The notes under the pieces are model-generated. The model had not been told where the DNA came from. It made no database searches and was given only the letters and a program-made list of their open reading frames with translations. A stretch of 64,000 nucleotides of DNA, taken from assembly GCF_002327105.1 (NCBI RefSeq), contig NZ_CP023406.1, positions 1,736,001 through 1,800,000 on the forward strand, written 5' to 3'. Of this stretch, positions 1-8,389 are shown piece by piece. The DNA is from Luteimonas chenhongjianii. GTDB lineage: Bacteria; Pseudomonadota; Gammaproteobacteria; Xanthomonadales; Xanthomonadaceae. The position numbers and the translations under genes were made by a program. The stretch's first letter is position 1. Every line of letters starts with the position of its first letter.

Positions 1-1698
1 ATCCGCCTGGGGACCGAAGTCTTCGGCGATGGTCTGCTCGCAGTGCGCCTGCCTTTCATCGCGATCTCGGCGCTGGTCCCATGGCTGGTGGTGCGCCTGA
101 CCGCGCGCGAGTTCGATACCGAAGCGGCTTGGATTTCCGGCTGCGCCGCCTTGCTGATGCCGTTGCTGGGATCGCTCGGCGTGATGGCATTGCCCGATGC
201 GATGCTCGCCCTGGCCACGATGCTGTGCCTGGACGCCGGCGTGCGCCTGCTGCGCGGCGTGACCTATGGCGGCGCGCTGCTGCTCGCGCTGGGACTCTCG
301 CTCGGTGCACTGAGCCACTATCGCTTTATCGCCGTGATCGGCGTGGGCATGGTGGCACTGCTGCTGATCGCCAACGGGCGCGAGGCCCTGCGCGATCCCC
401 GGGTATGGATCGCCATCGCCGCAGGGGCGGCGGCGTGGATCCCGTTGCTGGTGTGGAACGTCGACAATGCCGAGGCGGGCCTGCGCTTCCAGATGGTCGA
501 CCGCCATCCCTGGGCGCTGCATGCCGACGGCTGGCAGTTCCTGGTGATCCAGGCGGTGATGGTCACCCCGTTGCTGTTTGCGGCGCTGCTGAGCGCCGCG
601 TGGCGTCTGCGCCGCGCGCCCGACGACGCAGCGCGGTTCCTTGCCCTGTGCGGCGGCCTGCTGCTGCTGGCGTTCTTCGTGCTGGGCTTCGTCGCCGATA
701 CCGAGCGCGCCAGCTTCCACTGGCCCTTGCCCGGCTATCTCGCGCTGCTGCCGCTGGTCGGCCTGGTGTTGATGTCGTGGCCACGCTGGCTGCGCGTGGC
801 GACCTGGATCACGCTGGCGCTCGGCTTCGTCGGCGTGGTGGGCTATTACGCCGCGGTCTCGGAGCCGGCGGTGCGCGAGCGCAGCGCCGGCCTGAAGTGG
901 TATCCCGCCAACTTCGCCGGTTGGGACACGCTGGCCGAGGCTGTGCGCGAGGAGCTGGCGACGATGCCGGCCGACACGGTCCTGATTGCCGACAACTTCA
1001 AGATCGGCGCCGAGCTGGGCTTCGCGCTCGGCGATGCAAACATCCGCGTGCTCGATCATCCGCTCAATCGCCATCACGGCCGCGCGCCCCAGCTGCAGCT
1101 GTGGGATCTCCAGCTCGACAGCCGCGACGAGCTGCAGGGGCGCCCCGCGCTTATGGTCATCGGTGCCAACGACGTCAAGTTCAGTGCACTGCTGCAGCGT
1201 TACCAGGCGGTCTGCGCGCGGATGGGCGAGCTGCCGGTATCGCGCGTGGTCAACGCCGATCGCGGGGCGCAGCGTTTCATCCTTGCGCACCTGGGGGCGG
1301 CTGCGCCCGCGGCCACCGGTGACTGCGTGCTGCCGGCGGTGGCCCATATCGACGCGCCGCTCGCCGGGGCGCGTGTCGATGCGCCGTTTGAAGTAAGCGG
1401 CTGGGCGGTCAAGGACGGCAGCGGGGTAGCGGAGGTGGTCATCACGATCGACGGTGGGCCCGTGGCGCGCGCGCGCTACGGCCTGCCCAATCAGTGGGTT
1501 GCCGAGCGTTTCCTGCGCGGGGCGTCGCGCGATCCGGCGCAGCCCCGCATCGGATTCACCGCGACGATCGATCCCGCGACGCTGGCGCCGGGTCGGCGCT
1601 GGCTGGGAATGGAGATCATCGGCGCCGACGGCTCGGTCGAGCGCTGGGCGGAGCAACCGGTCTGGATCGCGCCATCGCGACCGGCGTCTGCGCCCTGA
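1..1698 (+). CDS. GT39/ArnT-type membrane glycosyltransferase, 5' truncated by window edge
   Basis: The frame is open from base 1, so the start lies left of the window and the GTG at 43 is internal; 565 residues are visible. The first half is a series of hydrophobic membrane segments, and the opening stretch (LGTEVFGDGLLAVRLP) resembles the conserved early region of dolichyl-phosphate-mannose/ArnT-type (GT39) glycosyltransferases. These enzymes use polyprenyl-phosphate-linked sugars at the outer face of the inner membrane. After a soluble region comes a C-terminal segment of about 110 residues (from HIDAPLAG, with FEVSGWAVKD and ITIDGG) that reads as an Ig-like beta-sandwich, unusual for the family. 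The acceptor (lipid A, glycan or protein) cannot be read from the sequence. It ends next to the stop of the convergent maf gene. Confidence 0.75.
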   Translation: MRLGTEVFGDGLLAVRLPFIAISALVPWLVVRLTAREFDTEAAWISGCAALLMPLLGSLGVMALPDAMLALATMLCLDAGVRLLRGVTYGGALLLALGLSLGALSHYRFIAVIGVGMVALLLIANGREALRDPRVWIAIAAGAAAWIPLLVWNVDNAEAGLRFQMVDRHPWALHADGWQFLVIQAVMVTPLLFAALLSAAWRLRRAPDDAARFLALCGGLLLLAFFVLGFVADTERASFHWPLPGYLALLPLVGLVLMSWPRWLRVATWITLALGFVGVVGYYAAVSEPAVRERSAGLKWYPANFAGWDTLAEAVREELATMPADTVLIADNFKIGAELGFALGDANIRVLDHPLNRHHGRAPQLQLWDLQLDSRDELQGRPALMVIGANDVKFSALLQRYQAVCARMGELPVSRVVNADRGAQRFILAHLGAAAPAATGDCVLPAVAHIDAPLAGARVDAPFEVSGWAVKDGSGVAEVVITIDGGPVARARYGLPNQWVAERFLRGASRDPAQPRIGFTATIDPATLAPGRRWLGMEIIGADGSVERWAEQPVWIAPSRPASAP

Positions 1699-2277
1699 TC
1701 AGGGCACGGCGTAACCCGCCACGCGCAGCAGTCGCGCCGTCGCGATGAGCGGCAGGCCGATCAGTGCGGTCGGGTCTTCGCTGCGGATCGCATCGAACAG
1801 CGCGATGCCCAGGCCTTCGCACTTGAAGCTGCCTGCGCAGTCGAACGGCTGCTCGGCGTCGACATAGCGCGCGATCTCGCCAGGCCCGAGTTCGCGGAAG
1901 ACCACTTCGGTGCGGTCCTGCGCCTGCAGCGGCGGCTGGCCGTGGCTGACGATCGCCAGGGCGGTATGGAAGATGACGCTCTGGCCCGACATCGCCGACA
2001 GCTGGGCGATCGCGGTGGCGCGGTCGCCAGGCTTTCCAAGCGGCCGCCCGTCGAGCGTGGCGACCTGGTCCGATCCGATCACCCAGGCGCCGGGGTGGCG
2101 CGCCGCGACGTCGACCGCCTTCGCCAGCGCGAGGCGGCTGGCGAGCGCGTCGGGGCGCTCGCCATGCTGCGGCGTCTCGTCGACGTCCGGTCGTTCGCAG
2201 GTGAAGGGCAGGCGCAGACGCCCGAGCAGGTCGCGGCGGTATTGGGAGGTGGAGCCGAGGATCAGCGGCCGGCTCAC
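1699..2277 (-). CDS. maf: Maf-family nucleotide pyrophosphatase (YceF-like)
   Basis: A 192-residue protein of the Maf/HAM1-like family, which hydrolyses non-canonical nucleoside triphosphates; the YceF branch prefers 7-methyl-GTP. It starts with the family hallmark ILGSTSQYR and contains GSDQVATLDGRPLGKPG, with the acidic residue expected for metal binding. The frame is open further upstream, but homology begins at GTG 2277, which overlaps the stop of the upstream gene (GTGA), so I use that start. In E. coli yceF also sits beside yceD-rpmF-fab, divergently, so synteny supports the YceF subtype. Confidence 0.88.
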   Translation of the reverse strand: MSRPLILGSTSQYRRDLLGRLRLPFTCERPDVDETPQHGERPDALASRLALAKAVDVAARHPGAWVIGSDQVATLDGRPLGKPGDRATAIAQLSAMSGQSVIFHTALAIVSHGQPPLQAQDRTEVVFRELGPGEIARYVDAEQPFDCAGSFKCEGLGIALFDAIRSEDPTALIGLPLIATARLLRVAGYAVP

Positions 2278-2627
2278 GCAACGCCGCCTTCGATCGCCGA
2301 GGTCAGGTCGGCCAGATGACGGTCGATGCGGGCCTGGGCCTGTTCGATCGATACGCGCATCGCGTCCAGGGCGGCCACACCGGCAGACCCGCCGTGCTGT
2401 TGCAGCCACAACCGCTGACGCAGCATTTCCTGCAGGGCCTCGCGCACCGGATCGCCCTCCACCGTGCCGAGGCGCGCGCGGACGGTCCGCAGCCGGGCCT
2501 CGAATGCATCGGCAGCGTCGAGGACGCGCGCGAACGCTAGGCGGCGGCGCCGCCGGGCATGGCGCCAGAGCAGTACAATGGCGAGCGCCAGCAGGGTGGC
2601 CAGCGCCAGGCTCGGGATCGGTGGCAT
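2274..2627 (-). CDS. Small membrane-anchored protein, unknown function
   Basis: A 117-residue protein I do not recognise. It has one N-terminal transmembrane helix (about residues 3-22, alanine/leucine rich) followed by an arginine cluster (RHARRRRR), so the N terminus is probably outside and the helical, acidic C-terminal domain cytoplasmic. The ATG at 2627 is chosen over one 18 codons upstream because AGGAG lies eight bases before it. Its stop overlaps the GTG of maf, so the two are translationally coupled. Confidence 0.6.
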   Translation of the reverse strand: MPPIPSLALATLLALAIVLLWRHARRRRRLAFARVLDAADAFEARLRTVRARLGTVEGDPVREALQEMLRQRLWLQQHGGSAGVAALDAMRVSIEQAQARIDRHLADLTSAIEGGVA

Positions 2628-2722
2628 GCCTTGGGCTCCTGCTGGCGGTCCAGTCTGCCCGCGAGGACACGGCTGCGGCAATGGTTCCGGTCGACCGCTG
2701 CGCCGCCTCGTGCAGCGCCGGT

Positions 2723-2749
2723 TTGACAGGCCCCGATCACCTCTTTAAC
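2723..2749 (+). promoter_or_regulatory. Candidate sigma70 promoter for yceD-rpmF
   Basis: A perfect TTGACA at 2723-2728 is followed after 15 bases by TTTAAC at 2744-2749 (4 of 6 matches). Transcription would begin near 2756, just before yceD. The short spacer lowers confidence. Confidence 0.45.
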
Positions 2750-2761
2750 ATTCGGCGGCTT

Positions 2762-3280
2762 ATGTCCGCGAAAATGCCCGAGTTGGTAGACGCTTGGCGC
2801 ATGGTCGCGAGCAGCATGCGCCTTGACGGGCGCCTGCCGCTGGCGTCCCTGACGCGCCTGCGCGAAGTTCTGGCCGATGCCGATGGCGACGATGTGATCT
2901 GCTCGATCGAGTTCGGTCGCGACGCGCTGCAGCAGCCGTATGCGCTGCTGCGCGTGCAGGCCGGGTTGCCGCTGATCTGTCAGCGGACGCTCAAGCGCTT
3001 CGTGTTGCCGCTCGATATCGAGCAGCGGCTGGGTCTGATCCGCGACGAAGCGGAAGAGGCCGGTCTGTTGCCCGACTACGAATCGCTGCTGCTCGAGGGC
3101 GACGGCTCGCTGGCGCCGGCGGCGCTGGTGGAGGACGAACTGATTCTGGCAATACCCGCGATTCCGGTCGCACCTGGCTCCGAAGCGGTCGAACGCGACT
3201 GGCCGGTGTCGACCGAAGAAGAGACACGCGTCAACCCGTTCGCGGCGTTGGCGGGTTTGAAGAAAGATCGAAACAACTAG
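2762..3280 (+). CDS. yceD: YceD / DUF177 family protein (23S rRNA accumulation protein)
   Basis: A 172-residue acidic DUF177 protein. Bacterial YceD is linked to 23S rRNA accumulation and is almost always encoded just before rpmF, as here (20 bases apart). Visible hallmarks are the N-terminal [10 protein letters not shown], the central two-cysteine region ([13 protein letters not shown]) and the family signature [13 protein letters not shown]. The C terminus [10 protein letters not shown] is also typical. The frame stays open far upstream through the maf locus, but homology and the promoter both place the start at ATG 2762. Confidence 0.88.
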   Translation: MSAKMPELVDAWRMVASSMRLDGRLPLASLTRLREVLADADGDDVICSIEFGRDALQQPYALLRVQAGLPLICQRTLKRFVLPLDIEQRLGLIRDEAEEAGLLPDYESLLLEGDGSLAPAALVEDELILAIPAIPVAPGSEAVERDWPVSTEEETRVNPFAALAGLKKDRNN

Positions 3281-3300
3281 AACCTGTTGGAGCAACTCCC

Positions 3301-3495
3301 ATGGCTGTGCAGAAATCCCGCGTCACCCCGTCCCGTCGTGGCATGCGTCGCGCGCACGACAAGCTGAGCGCGAAGCAGCTGTCGACCGATCCGACGACGG
3401 GTGAGACCCATATCCGTCATCACATCACCGCCGACGGCTACTATCGTGGCAAGCAGGTGATCCAGCCGAAGACGCGCGTCGTCGAGGAAGATTGA
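3301..3495 (+). CDS. rpmF: 50S ribosomal protein L32
   Basis: A 64-residue basic protein with the L32 N terminus [20 protein letters not shown] and the [11 protein letters not shown]-terminal region. The zinc-ribbon cysteines found in some L32 proteins are absent, so this is the cysteine-free type. The ribosome-binding region TGGAGCAACTCCC just before the ATG is nearly palindromic and recurs in front of fabG. It is co-transcribed with yceD. Confidence 0.96.
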   Translation: MAVQKSRVTPSRRGMRRAHDKLSAKQLSTDPTTGETHIRHHITADGYYRGKQVIQPKTRVVEED

Positions 3496-3505
3496 TTCCT
3501 GCTGT

Positions 3506-3589
3506 CCGGCGCTGCGGCGCCGGGCGCTCGATGCACTGGCGCAGCTGCCGTCCCTGACGGGCGGCTGCGTCTGCCGTCGGCACAGACGC
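3506..3589 (+). other. Structured rpmF-fabH intergenic region (hairpins, no gene)
   Basis: Within the 135-base gap are a 7-bp perfect hairpin (arms 3506-3512 and 3517-3523, loop TGCG), an imperfect hairpin around 3541-3567, and another 7-bp perfect hairpin (arms 3567-3573 and 3583-3589). None has a T-tract, so they are more likely RNA-processing or stability elements than intrinsic terminators. plsX normally lies at this position in gamma-proteobacteria. Confidence 0.4.
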
Positions 3590-3630
3590 CGCTTCACGAT
3601 CACGCGCACGACGCGAAGGCCGCCCAGCAG

Positions 3631-4614
3631 ATGACCAGCGAACGCATCTATTCCCGCATTGCCGGTACCGGCAGCTACCTGCCTGAAAAGGTGCTGACCA
3701 ACGACGATCTGGCCAAGTTCGTCGATACCAGCGATGAGTGGATCGCGTCGCGCACCGGCATCCGCGAGCGTCATGTCGCCGCCGAGGGCGAGACCACCAG
3801 CGATCTGTCCGTGCACGCCGCGACGCGTGCGATGGAGGCGGCCGGCGTGTCGGCTGCCGATCTCGATCTGATCATCGTCGGCACGACGACACCCGACATC
3901 ATCTTTCCGTCCACCGCCTGCCTGCTGCAGGCGCGACTGGGCGCCAACGGGTGCGGCGCGTTCGACGTCAACGCGGCCTGCTCGGGCTTTCTCTACGCGC
4001 TTTCGATCGGCGACAAGTTCATCCGCTCGGGCGATGCGAAGACCGTGCTGGTGGTGGGGGCCGAGACCCTGACCCGCATGGTCGACTGGAGCGAGCGCAC
4101 CACGGCCGTGCTGTTCGGCGATGGCGCCGGCGCCGTCGTCCTCAAGGCCGACAGCGAGACCGGGATCCTCAGCACCCATCTGCATGCCGACGGCGCGAAG
4201 AAGGAGTTGCTGTGGAATCCTGTGGGCGTGTCCGCGGGCTTCCGCGACGACCAGCCCAACGCCGGCGTGCGCATCCAGATGGCCGGCAGCGACGTGTTCA
4301 AGTACGCGGTCAAGGCGCTCGATTCGGTGGTCGAGGAAACGCTCGAGGCCAACGGTCTTGATCGCCACGATATCGACTGGCTGATCCCGCACCAGGCCAA
4401 CCTGCGCATCATCGAAGCCACGGCCAAGCGCCTGGACATGTCGATGGACCGCGTCATCGTGACCGTCGACAAGCACGGCAACACCTCCTCGGGCTCGGTG
4501 CCGCTGGCGCTGGACGAGGCGGTGCGTTCGGGTCGCGTGCAGCGCGGCCAGCTGCTGCTGCTGGAGGCCTTCGGCGGCGGCTTCACCTGGGGCTCGGCGC
4601 TGCTGCGCTACTGA
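3631..4614 (+). CDS. fabH: 3-oxoacyl-ACP synthase III (beta-ketoacyl-ACP synthase III)
   Basis: FabH starts type II fatty-acid synthesis by condensing acetyl-CoA (or another acyl-CoA primer) with malonyl-ACP in the cytoplasm. The 327-residue length is normal. The catalytic triad is visible as Cys117 in NAACSGF, His254 in PHQANLRI and Asn284 in HGNTSSGS; the C terminus [14 protein letters not shown] is diagnostic. It sits between rpmF and a kinase-like gene, separated from the rest of the fab genes by about 1.8 kb. Confidence 0.96.
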   Translation: MTSERIYSRIAGTGSYLPEKVLTNDDLAKFVDTSDEWIASRTGIRERHVAAEGETTSDLSVHAATRAMEAAGVSAADLDLIIVGTTTPDIIFPSTACLLQARLGANGCGAFDVNAACSGFLYALSIGDKFIRSGDAKTVLVVGAETLTRMVDWSERTTAVLFGDGAGAVVLKADSETGILSTHLHADGAKKELLWNPVGVSAGFRDDQPNAGVRIQMAGSDVFKYAVKALDSVVEETLEANGLDRHDIDWLIPHQANLRIIEATAKRLDMSMDRVIVTVDKHGNTSSGSVPLALDEAVRSGRVQRGQLLLLEAFGGGFTWGSALLRY

Positions 4615-4694
4615 GTCCCGCGTGCGGCGCCGGTCGGCCCCGCAGGTGATTCCACTTCGCGGACTTCGCGTCCGCACGACACGGAGGCTCCCGC

Positions 4695-5486
4695 ATGGGC
4701 GTCGAATCCATGGTCGTGGCCGGGCGCGATGCCTGGCTCAAGGCGTACGCCGACGGCGACAGCCGCCAGTTCGGTCTCGGCATTCTCGATGCGATCGCAC
4801 GCGGGCTCGATATCGGCGCGCTGCGTCCGCCGCCGCATCCCGGTGGCGGCGAAGCCAAGCAGATCGAAGCACGCCGCCTGGCCGAACTTGGTGCCCAGGG
4901 CGTGCGCGTGCCGCGCGTGCTCGGTGAGGGCGCCTCCACGCTGTTGCTGAGCAATCTGGGCGACACGTTCGCCGCGCAGTTGCGTGCTGCCGATGGCGAT
5001 GCCGCGCGTATCGATGCACTGACGTCCGCGGTGATCGACGCGATTGCCGATGCGCATGCGCGCGGCGCCTATTTCGGTCAGCCGCTGCCGCGCAACATCA
5101 CGCTCGACGAGAGTGGCCGCGTCGGTTTCATCGACTTCGAGGAAGACCCGCTGGAAGTGATGTCGTTGCCGCAGGCGCAGGCCCGCGACTGGCTGATGTT
5201 CGCGTTCGGCATGGCGAAATACTATGACGGCCGCACCGATGCGCTCGCCGATATGCTCTCGCGCGTGATGCGGCGCGAACCGGAAGTGGCCGCCCATGCG
5301 GGCCGCGTCGGGCGATTGAAGGGTTTCGCGCAGCGTATCGGCTGGCTCGGTCGCTCCGCGCGCCACGTCGCGCATTCGATCCTCGTCGTGCGCGCGGCGA
5401 CGCTGTTGCCGATGCTGCTCGTGGCCGCTGTTCTTTGGGACTGGCTCGAAGACGGCGAGATCGAACTGCTGCGGATGATGTTCTGA
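4695..5486 (+). CDS. Kinase-fold protein (RIO/BUD32/lipopolysaccharide-kinase-like), membrane-tethered
   Basis: A 263-residue protein with a shrunken eukaryotic-type kinase fold. A glycine-rich stretch (PPHPGGGEAKQIEARRL, ~56-72) could serve as nucleotide loop with Lys and Glu. The catalytic loop reads DAHARGAYFGQPLPRNITL (~120-138), retaining His and the metal-binding Asn but without the usual catalytic Asp after His-Gly. The metal loop is GFIDFEED with Asp-Phe-Glu. Near the C terminus (~235-255) is one hydrophobic segment, so it may be anchored in the inner membrane. The start at ATG 4695 has ACGGAGG ten bases upstream. It lies 80 bases after fabH in the same direction. The substrate is unknown; a lipid or sugar kinase is as likely as a protein kinase. 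Confidence 0.6.
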   Translation: MGVESMVVAGRDAWLKAYADGDSRQFGLGILDAIARGLDIGALRPPPHPGGGEAKQIEARRLAELGAQGVRVPRVLGEGASTLLLSNLGDTFAAQLRAADGDAARIDALTSAVIDAIADAHARGAYFGQPLPRNITLDESGRVGFIDFEEDPLEVMSLPQAQARDWLMFAFGMAKYYDGRTDALADMLSRVMRREPEVAAHAGRVGRLKGFAQRIGWLGRSARHVAHSILVVRAATLLPMLLVAAVLWDWLEDGEIELLRMMF

Positions 5487-5509
5487 GCCGGAGCAGGCGC
5501 ATGCGTACG

Positions 5510-5527
5510 GCCCTTCCCGCGAAGGGC
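5510..5527 (+). other. Hairpin downstream of the kinase-like gene
   Basis: A perfect 7-bp stem (5510-5516 with 5521-5527, loop CCGC) lies 24 bases after the stop codon. The 3' arm can alternatively pair with a second GCCCTTC at about 5545. There is no T-run, so termination would need Rho; it may simply protect the 3' end. Confidence 0.3.
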
Positions 5528-5625
5528 TCGGGCAAGCGCTCGGGCCCTTCCGGCAGACGCAGCGTCGTCATCCTGGGAGATACCACTCGGAAGGGGCGTG
5601 GCAGCAACCGCGCCCTGGCGTTCTG

Positions 5626-6174
5626 TCAGGTGGCTGGAGTGACCGACAATGCTTTGCCGAGATTGCAGGCCTGGGGCGCTGTGCTGCCATGCACGATGGT
5701 CAGCGCATAGTCGCCGGGCTCCACACCCTGCAGCGACACGTCGATGTTGTAACCGGACAATCGCGCTGATTCGCTTGAAAGCGCGGCGGCCACGTCAGGA
5801 CGCTCTACGCCCGCAGGCAAGGCTCCCGAGTAGCTGCGCGAGGTTCCGGTCAGCACCAGCAGTGCGTCGCCGGGTACGCCGTTCGCGGCATCTGCAATCC
5901 ATCCCGACATGGAGACCTGGGTTCCGGTTGCGACGCTGGTGCCAGCCGACGGGCCGCCGTTTACAGCATCCAGCGCGCAGTTACCACCTGGCGTTGTGGC
6001 AGCAGCGACATAGTCCTGCAGCGAAACCGGCACGGCGGGGGCGGACACGGTCGCGGAGTCCGTTGCCGCAACCGCCGCAGTGTCTGTGGGGGAGGGTTCG
6101 GGTGCCTGGTTATTGCAGGCTGCCAGCAAGCTGGCAGCAATCAGCAGTGACGTCACTCGCCGGGCAGAGGTCAT
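5626..6174 (-). CDS. Predicted lipoprotein, unknown function
   Basis: A 182-residue protein starting at ATG 6174 with a lipoprotein signal peptide and lipobox LLAAC (acylated Cys at residue 21). A low-complexity Ala/Thr/Pro linker (~25-50) precedes a domain of about 125 residues with GGNCALDAVNG, VSMSGWIADAANG and YNIDVSLQGVEPGDYAL. The SGWIAD...GD pattern resembles the beta-sandwich at the end of the first gene of this window, a possible shared Ig-like fold. It lies on the strand opposite to the flanking fab genes. Function not recognised. Confidence 0.65.
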   Translation of the reverse strand: MTSARRVTSLLIAASLLAACNNQAPEPSPTDTAAVAATDSATVSAPAVPVSLQDYVAAATTPGGNCALDAVNGGPSAGTSVATGTQVSMSGWIADAANGVPGDALLVLTGTSRSYSGALPAGVERPDVAAALSSESARLSGYNIDVSLQGVEPGDYALTIVHGSTAPQACNLGKALSVTPAT

Positions 6175-6402
6175 GGGATGCTCGGTAGATGCGGGAGGTG
6201 TGGGGTGAATGCGCAGAATACTCCCGCGTGGGGTGAAAGCCGCTTTCCGTTGCGCTCGACGCGGTGTACGCCGGGCCGCGTGGGGCGGCGGCGCTCCGGC
6301 ATCCGGATGGCGGGGGGGCATGAGGCAGCGGCCATCGTGTTCGGTGGCCGCATCGGATTGACGAAAGAAAGGACGTGGGAGGCCCCCGCATACGCCCCGG
6401 TA

Positions 6403-6432
6403 CAGACAATGTCGCAGCTTCGCATTTATCAT
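6403..6432 (+). promoter_or_regulatory. Candidate promoter for fabD-fabG
   Basis: CAGACA (6403-6408, 4 of 6) and TATCAT (6427-6432, 5 of 6) are separated by 18 bases, giving a start near 6439 and a leader of about 23 bases before the fabD GTG. It explains how fabDG is expressed although the opposite-strand lipoprotein gene cuts it off from fabH. Confidence 0.45.
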
Positions 6433-6461
6433 CGGTGCCTGTTCTACGGCTGGAAACGCGC

Positions 6462-7409
6462 GTGACCGCATCCCAACTCGCATTCGTCTTTCCGGGGCAG
6501 GGCTCGCAATCGCTCGGCATGCTCGGCGATCTCGCGGCGCATCATCCGATCGTCGTCGACACGTTCAACGAAGCCTCGGAAGGCGCGGGCGTGGATCTGT
6601 GGACGCTCGCGCAGCAGGGTCCGGAGACGCAGCTCAACCAGACCGAGTACACCCAGCCTGCGCTGCTTGCCGCCGGCGTCGCCGTGTGGCGGGCGTGGCT
6701 GGAGCAGGGCGGCGCGACGCCGGCTGCGCTGGCGGGCCACAGTCTGGGCGAGTACACCGCGCTCGTCGCTGCAGGTGCTCTTTCGCTGACCGATGCCGCG
6801 CGCCTGGTGCGCCTGCGCGGGCAGCTGATGCAGGACGCGGCGCCCGCCGGAAGCGGGTCGATGGCGGCGGTGATCGGCGCCGAGGACGAGTTCGTGGACG
6901 AGGTCTGCCGCGACGCCTCGGAGGACGAGTCGGTCGTCGTGCCGGCCAACTTCAACTCTCCCGGCCAGATCGTGATCGGCGGCCACGTCGCCGCGGTCGA
7001 TCGTGCGATCGCGTTGCTTGGTGAACGCGGCGTGCGCAAGGTCGTGAAGCTCGCGGTCAGCGTGCCGTCGCACACGCCGCTGATGCGCGACGCCGCGGAC
7101 CGCCTCGGCGAGGCGCTGGCGACGGTGACCTGGAGCGAGCCGCGATTGCCGGTCGTGCAGAACGTGGACGCGATCGTCCACGAGAACACCGTGGCGATCC
7201 GCGACGCACTGGTGCGCCAGCTGTATCTGCCGGTGCAATGGACCCGTTGCATCGAAGCGCTGGCTTCACGGGGAGTGGTGCGGATCGGCGAATGCGGGCC
7301 CGGCAAGGTGCTCTCGAACCTGACGAAGCGTATCGACAAGTCGATCGAGACGCGTGCCCTCGGCGCGCCGGACGACTTCGACGCCGCACTGGCCGACTGG
7401 CCGGCCTGA
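6462..7409 (+). CDS. fabD: Malonyl-CoA:ACP transacylase
   Basis: FabD transfers malonyl groups from CoA to ACP to feed elongation. The 315-residue protein shows FVFPGQGSQ at the start, nucleophile Ser94 in GHSLGEY, and catalytic His203 in VPSHTPLM; these positions are shifted by two from E. coli FabD. The frame is open upstream of the lead sequence, but family homology begins at GTG 6462 (VTASQLAFVF). A 106-base gap to fabG follows. Confidence 0.95.
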   Translation: MTASQLAFVFPGQGSQSLGMLGDLAAHHPIVVDTFNEASEGAGVDLWTLAQQGPETQLNQTEYTQPALLAAGVAVWRAWLEQGGATPAALAGHSLGEYTALVAAGALSLTDAARLVRLRGQLMQDAAPAGSGSMAAVIGAEDEFVDEVCRDASEDESVVVPANFNSPGQIVIGGHVAAVDRAIALLGERGVRKVVKLAVSVPSHTPLMRDAADRLGEALATVTWSEPRLPVVQNVDAIVHENTVAIRDALVRQLYLPVQWTRCIEALASRGVVRIGECGPGKVLSNLTKRIDKSIETRALGAPDDFDAALADWPA

Positions 7410-7515
7410 CCCGGATTGAACCGTCGCACCGGGTGCGCGTGTCGGCGCGCCCGGTATCCTCGTCGGCGCGCGCCCGGTCGGCCGCGGTAGAACCGAATCC
7501 TCTGGAGCAACTCCC

Positions 7516-8259
7516 ATGAACACCCCCCTCTCGGGCGAAATCGTCCTCGTCACCGGCGCCAGCCGCGGTATCGGCGCTGCAATCGCCGACACGCTGGCCG
7601 CGCAGGGCGCGACCGTGATCGGTACCGCGACCACCGAAGCGGGCGCCGCGAAGATCGGTGAGCGGCTCGCCGCCCATGGCGGGCATGGCCGCGTCCTGGA
7701 TGTGGCGGAGCCCGGCGCGATCGAAGCGCTGGTCGAAGCGATCGCCGCGGAGTTCGGCGCGATCAGCATCCTGGTCAACAACGCCGGCATCACCCGCGAC
7801 AACCTGCTGATGCGAATGAAGGAGGAGGACTGGCAGGCGATCCTCGATACCAACCTCACCAGCGTCTTCCGCAGCTGCAAGGCGGTGATGCGCGGCATGA
7901 TGAAGGCGCGCCGCGGCCGGATCATCAACATCGCTTCGGTGATCGGCGTGACCGGCAATGCCGGGCAGGCGAATTACGCCGCGGCGAAGGCCGGGATCAT
8001 CGCGTTCTCGAAGTCGCTGGCCAAGGAAATCGGTTCGCGCGGGGTCACCGTCAATGTGGTCGCGCCCGGCTTCATCGCCACCGACATGACGCGTGACCTG
8101 CCGGAAGAATCCAAGGCCGCGCTGACCGAACGCATCGCGCTCGGCCGGCTTGGCGAGCCCGATGACATCGCCCAGGCGGTGGCCTTCCTGGCCGGCCCCT
8201 CGGCGGCCTACATCACCGGTGAAACCCTGCACGTCAACGGCGGTATGTACATGCCCTGA
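7516..8259 (+). CDS. fabG: 3-oxoacyl-ACP reductase
   Basis: NADPH-dependent short-chain dehydrogenase that reduces beta-ketoacyl-ACP. The 247 residues carry the Rossmann motif TGASRGIG (13-20), NNAG, and the catalytic triad Ser141, Tyr154 and Lys158 in YAAAK. The C terminus ITGETLHVNGGMYMP is the classic FabG end. The TGGAGCAACTCCCATG start region is identical over 16 bases to that of rpmF. Confidence 0.96.
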   Translation: MNTPLSGEIVLVTGASRGIGAAIADTLAAQGATVIGTATTEAGAAKIGERLAAHGGHGRVLDVAEPGAIEALVEAIAAEFGAISILVNNAGITRDNLLMRMKEEDWQAILDTNLTSVFRSCKAVMRGMMKARRGRIINIASVIGVTGNAGQANYAAAKAGIIAFSKSLAKEIGSRGVTVNVVAPGFIATDMTRDLPEESKAALTERIALGRLGEPDDIAQAVAFLAGPSAAYITGETLHVNGGMYMP

Positions 8260-8347
8260 GAAGGGCTGCGCCGGCATTTTAATTCAGAGGGCAAGCCGTT
8301 GAATGGCAAGGGCTTGATGGTGGTGCGCCCATCGCCCGGCTTTCCCT

Positions 8348-8353
8348 TACACT
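8348..8353 (+). promoter_or_regulatory. Candidate -10 element upstream of acpP
   Basis: TACACT lies 36 bases before the acpP ATG, in the 130-base fabG-acpP gap. No convincing -35 is seen. An extra promoter here would fit the much higher ACP demand compared with the neighbouring enzymes. Confidence 0.25.
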
Positions 8354-8389
8354 ATCCACCGAAACTCGCCTCCCCGGAGCAAACGACCC

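Noticed and set aside
43..1698. Start of the first gene at GTG 43
   Set aside because: The frame is open to base 1, and the residues before 43 (LGTEVFGDGLLA) match conserved family sequence.
1910..3280. 456-residue frame running into yceD
   Set aside because: The upstream part is antisense to maf and the small membrane gene; homology begins at 2762 with a promoter immediately before it.
3277..4677. Long opposite-strand ORF across fabH (466 codons)
   Set aside because: Antisense shadow of a high-GC gene; composition (many Arg, Gly, His) is unlike a real protein and it has no family motifs. fabH on the plus strand is unmistakable.
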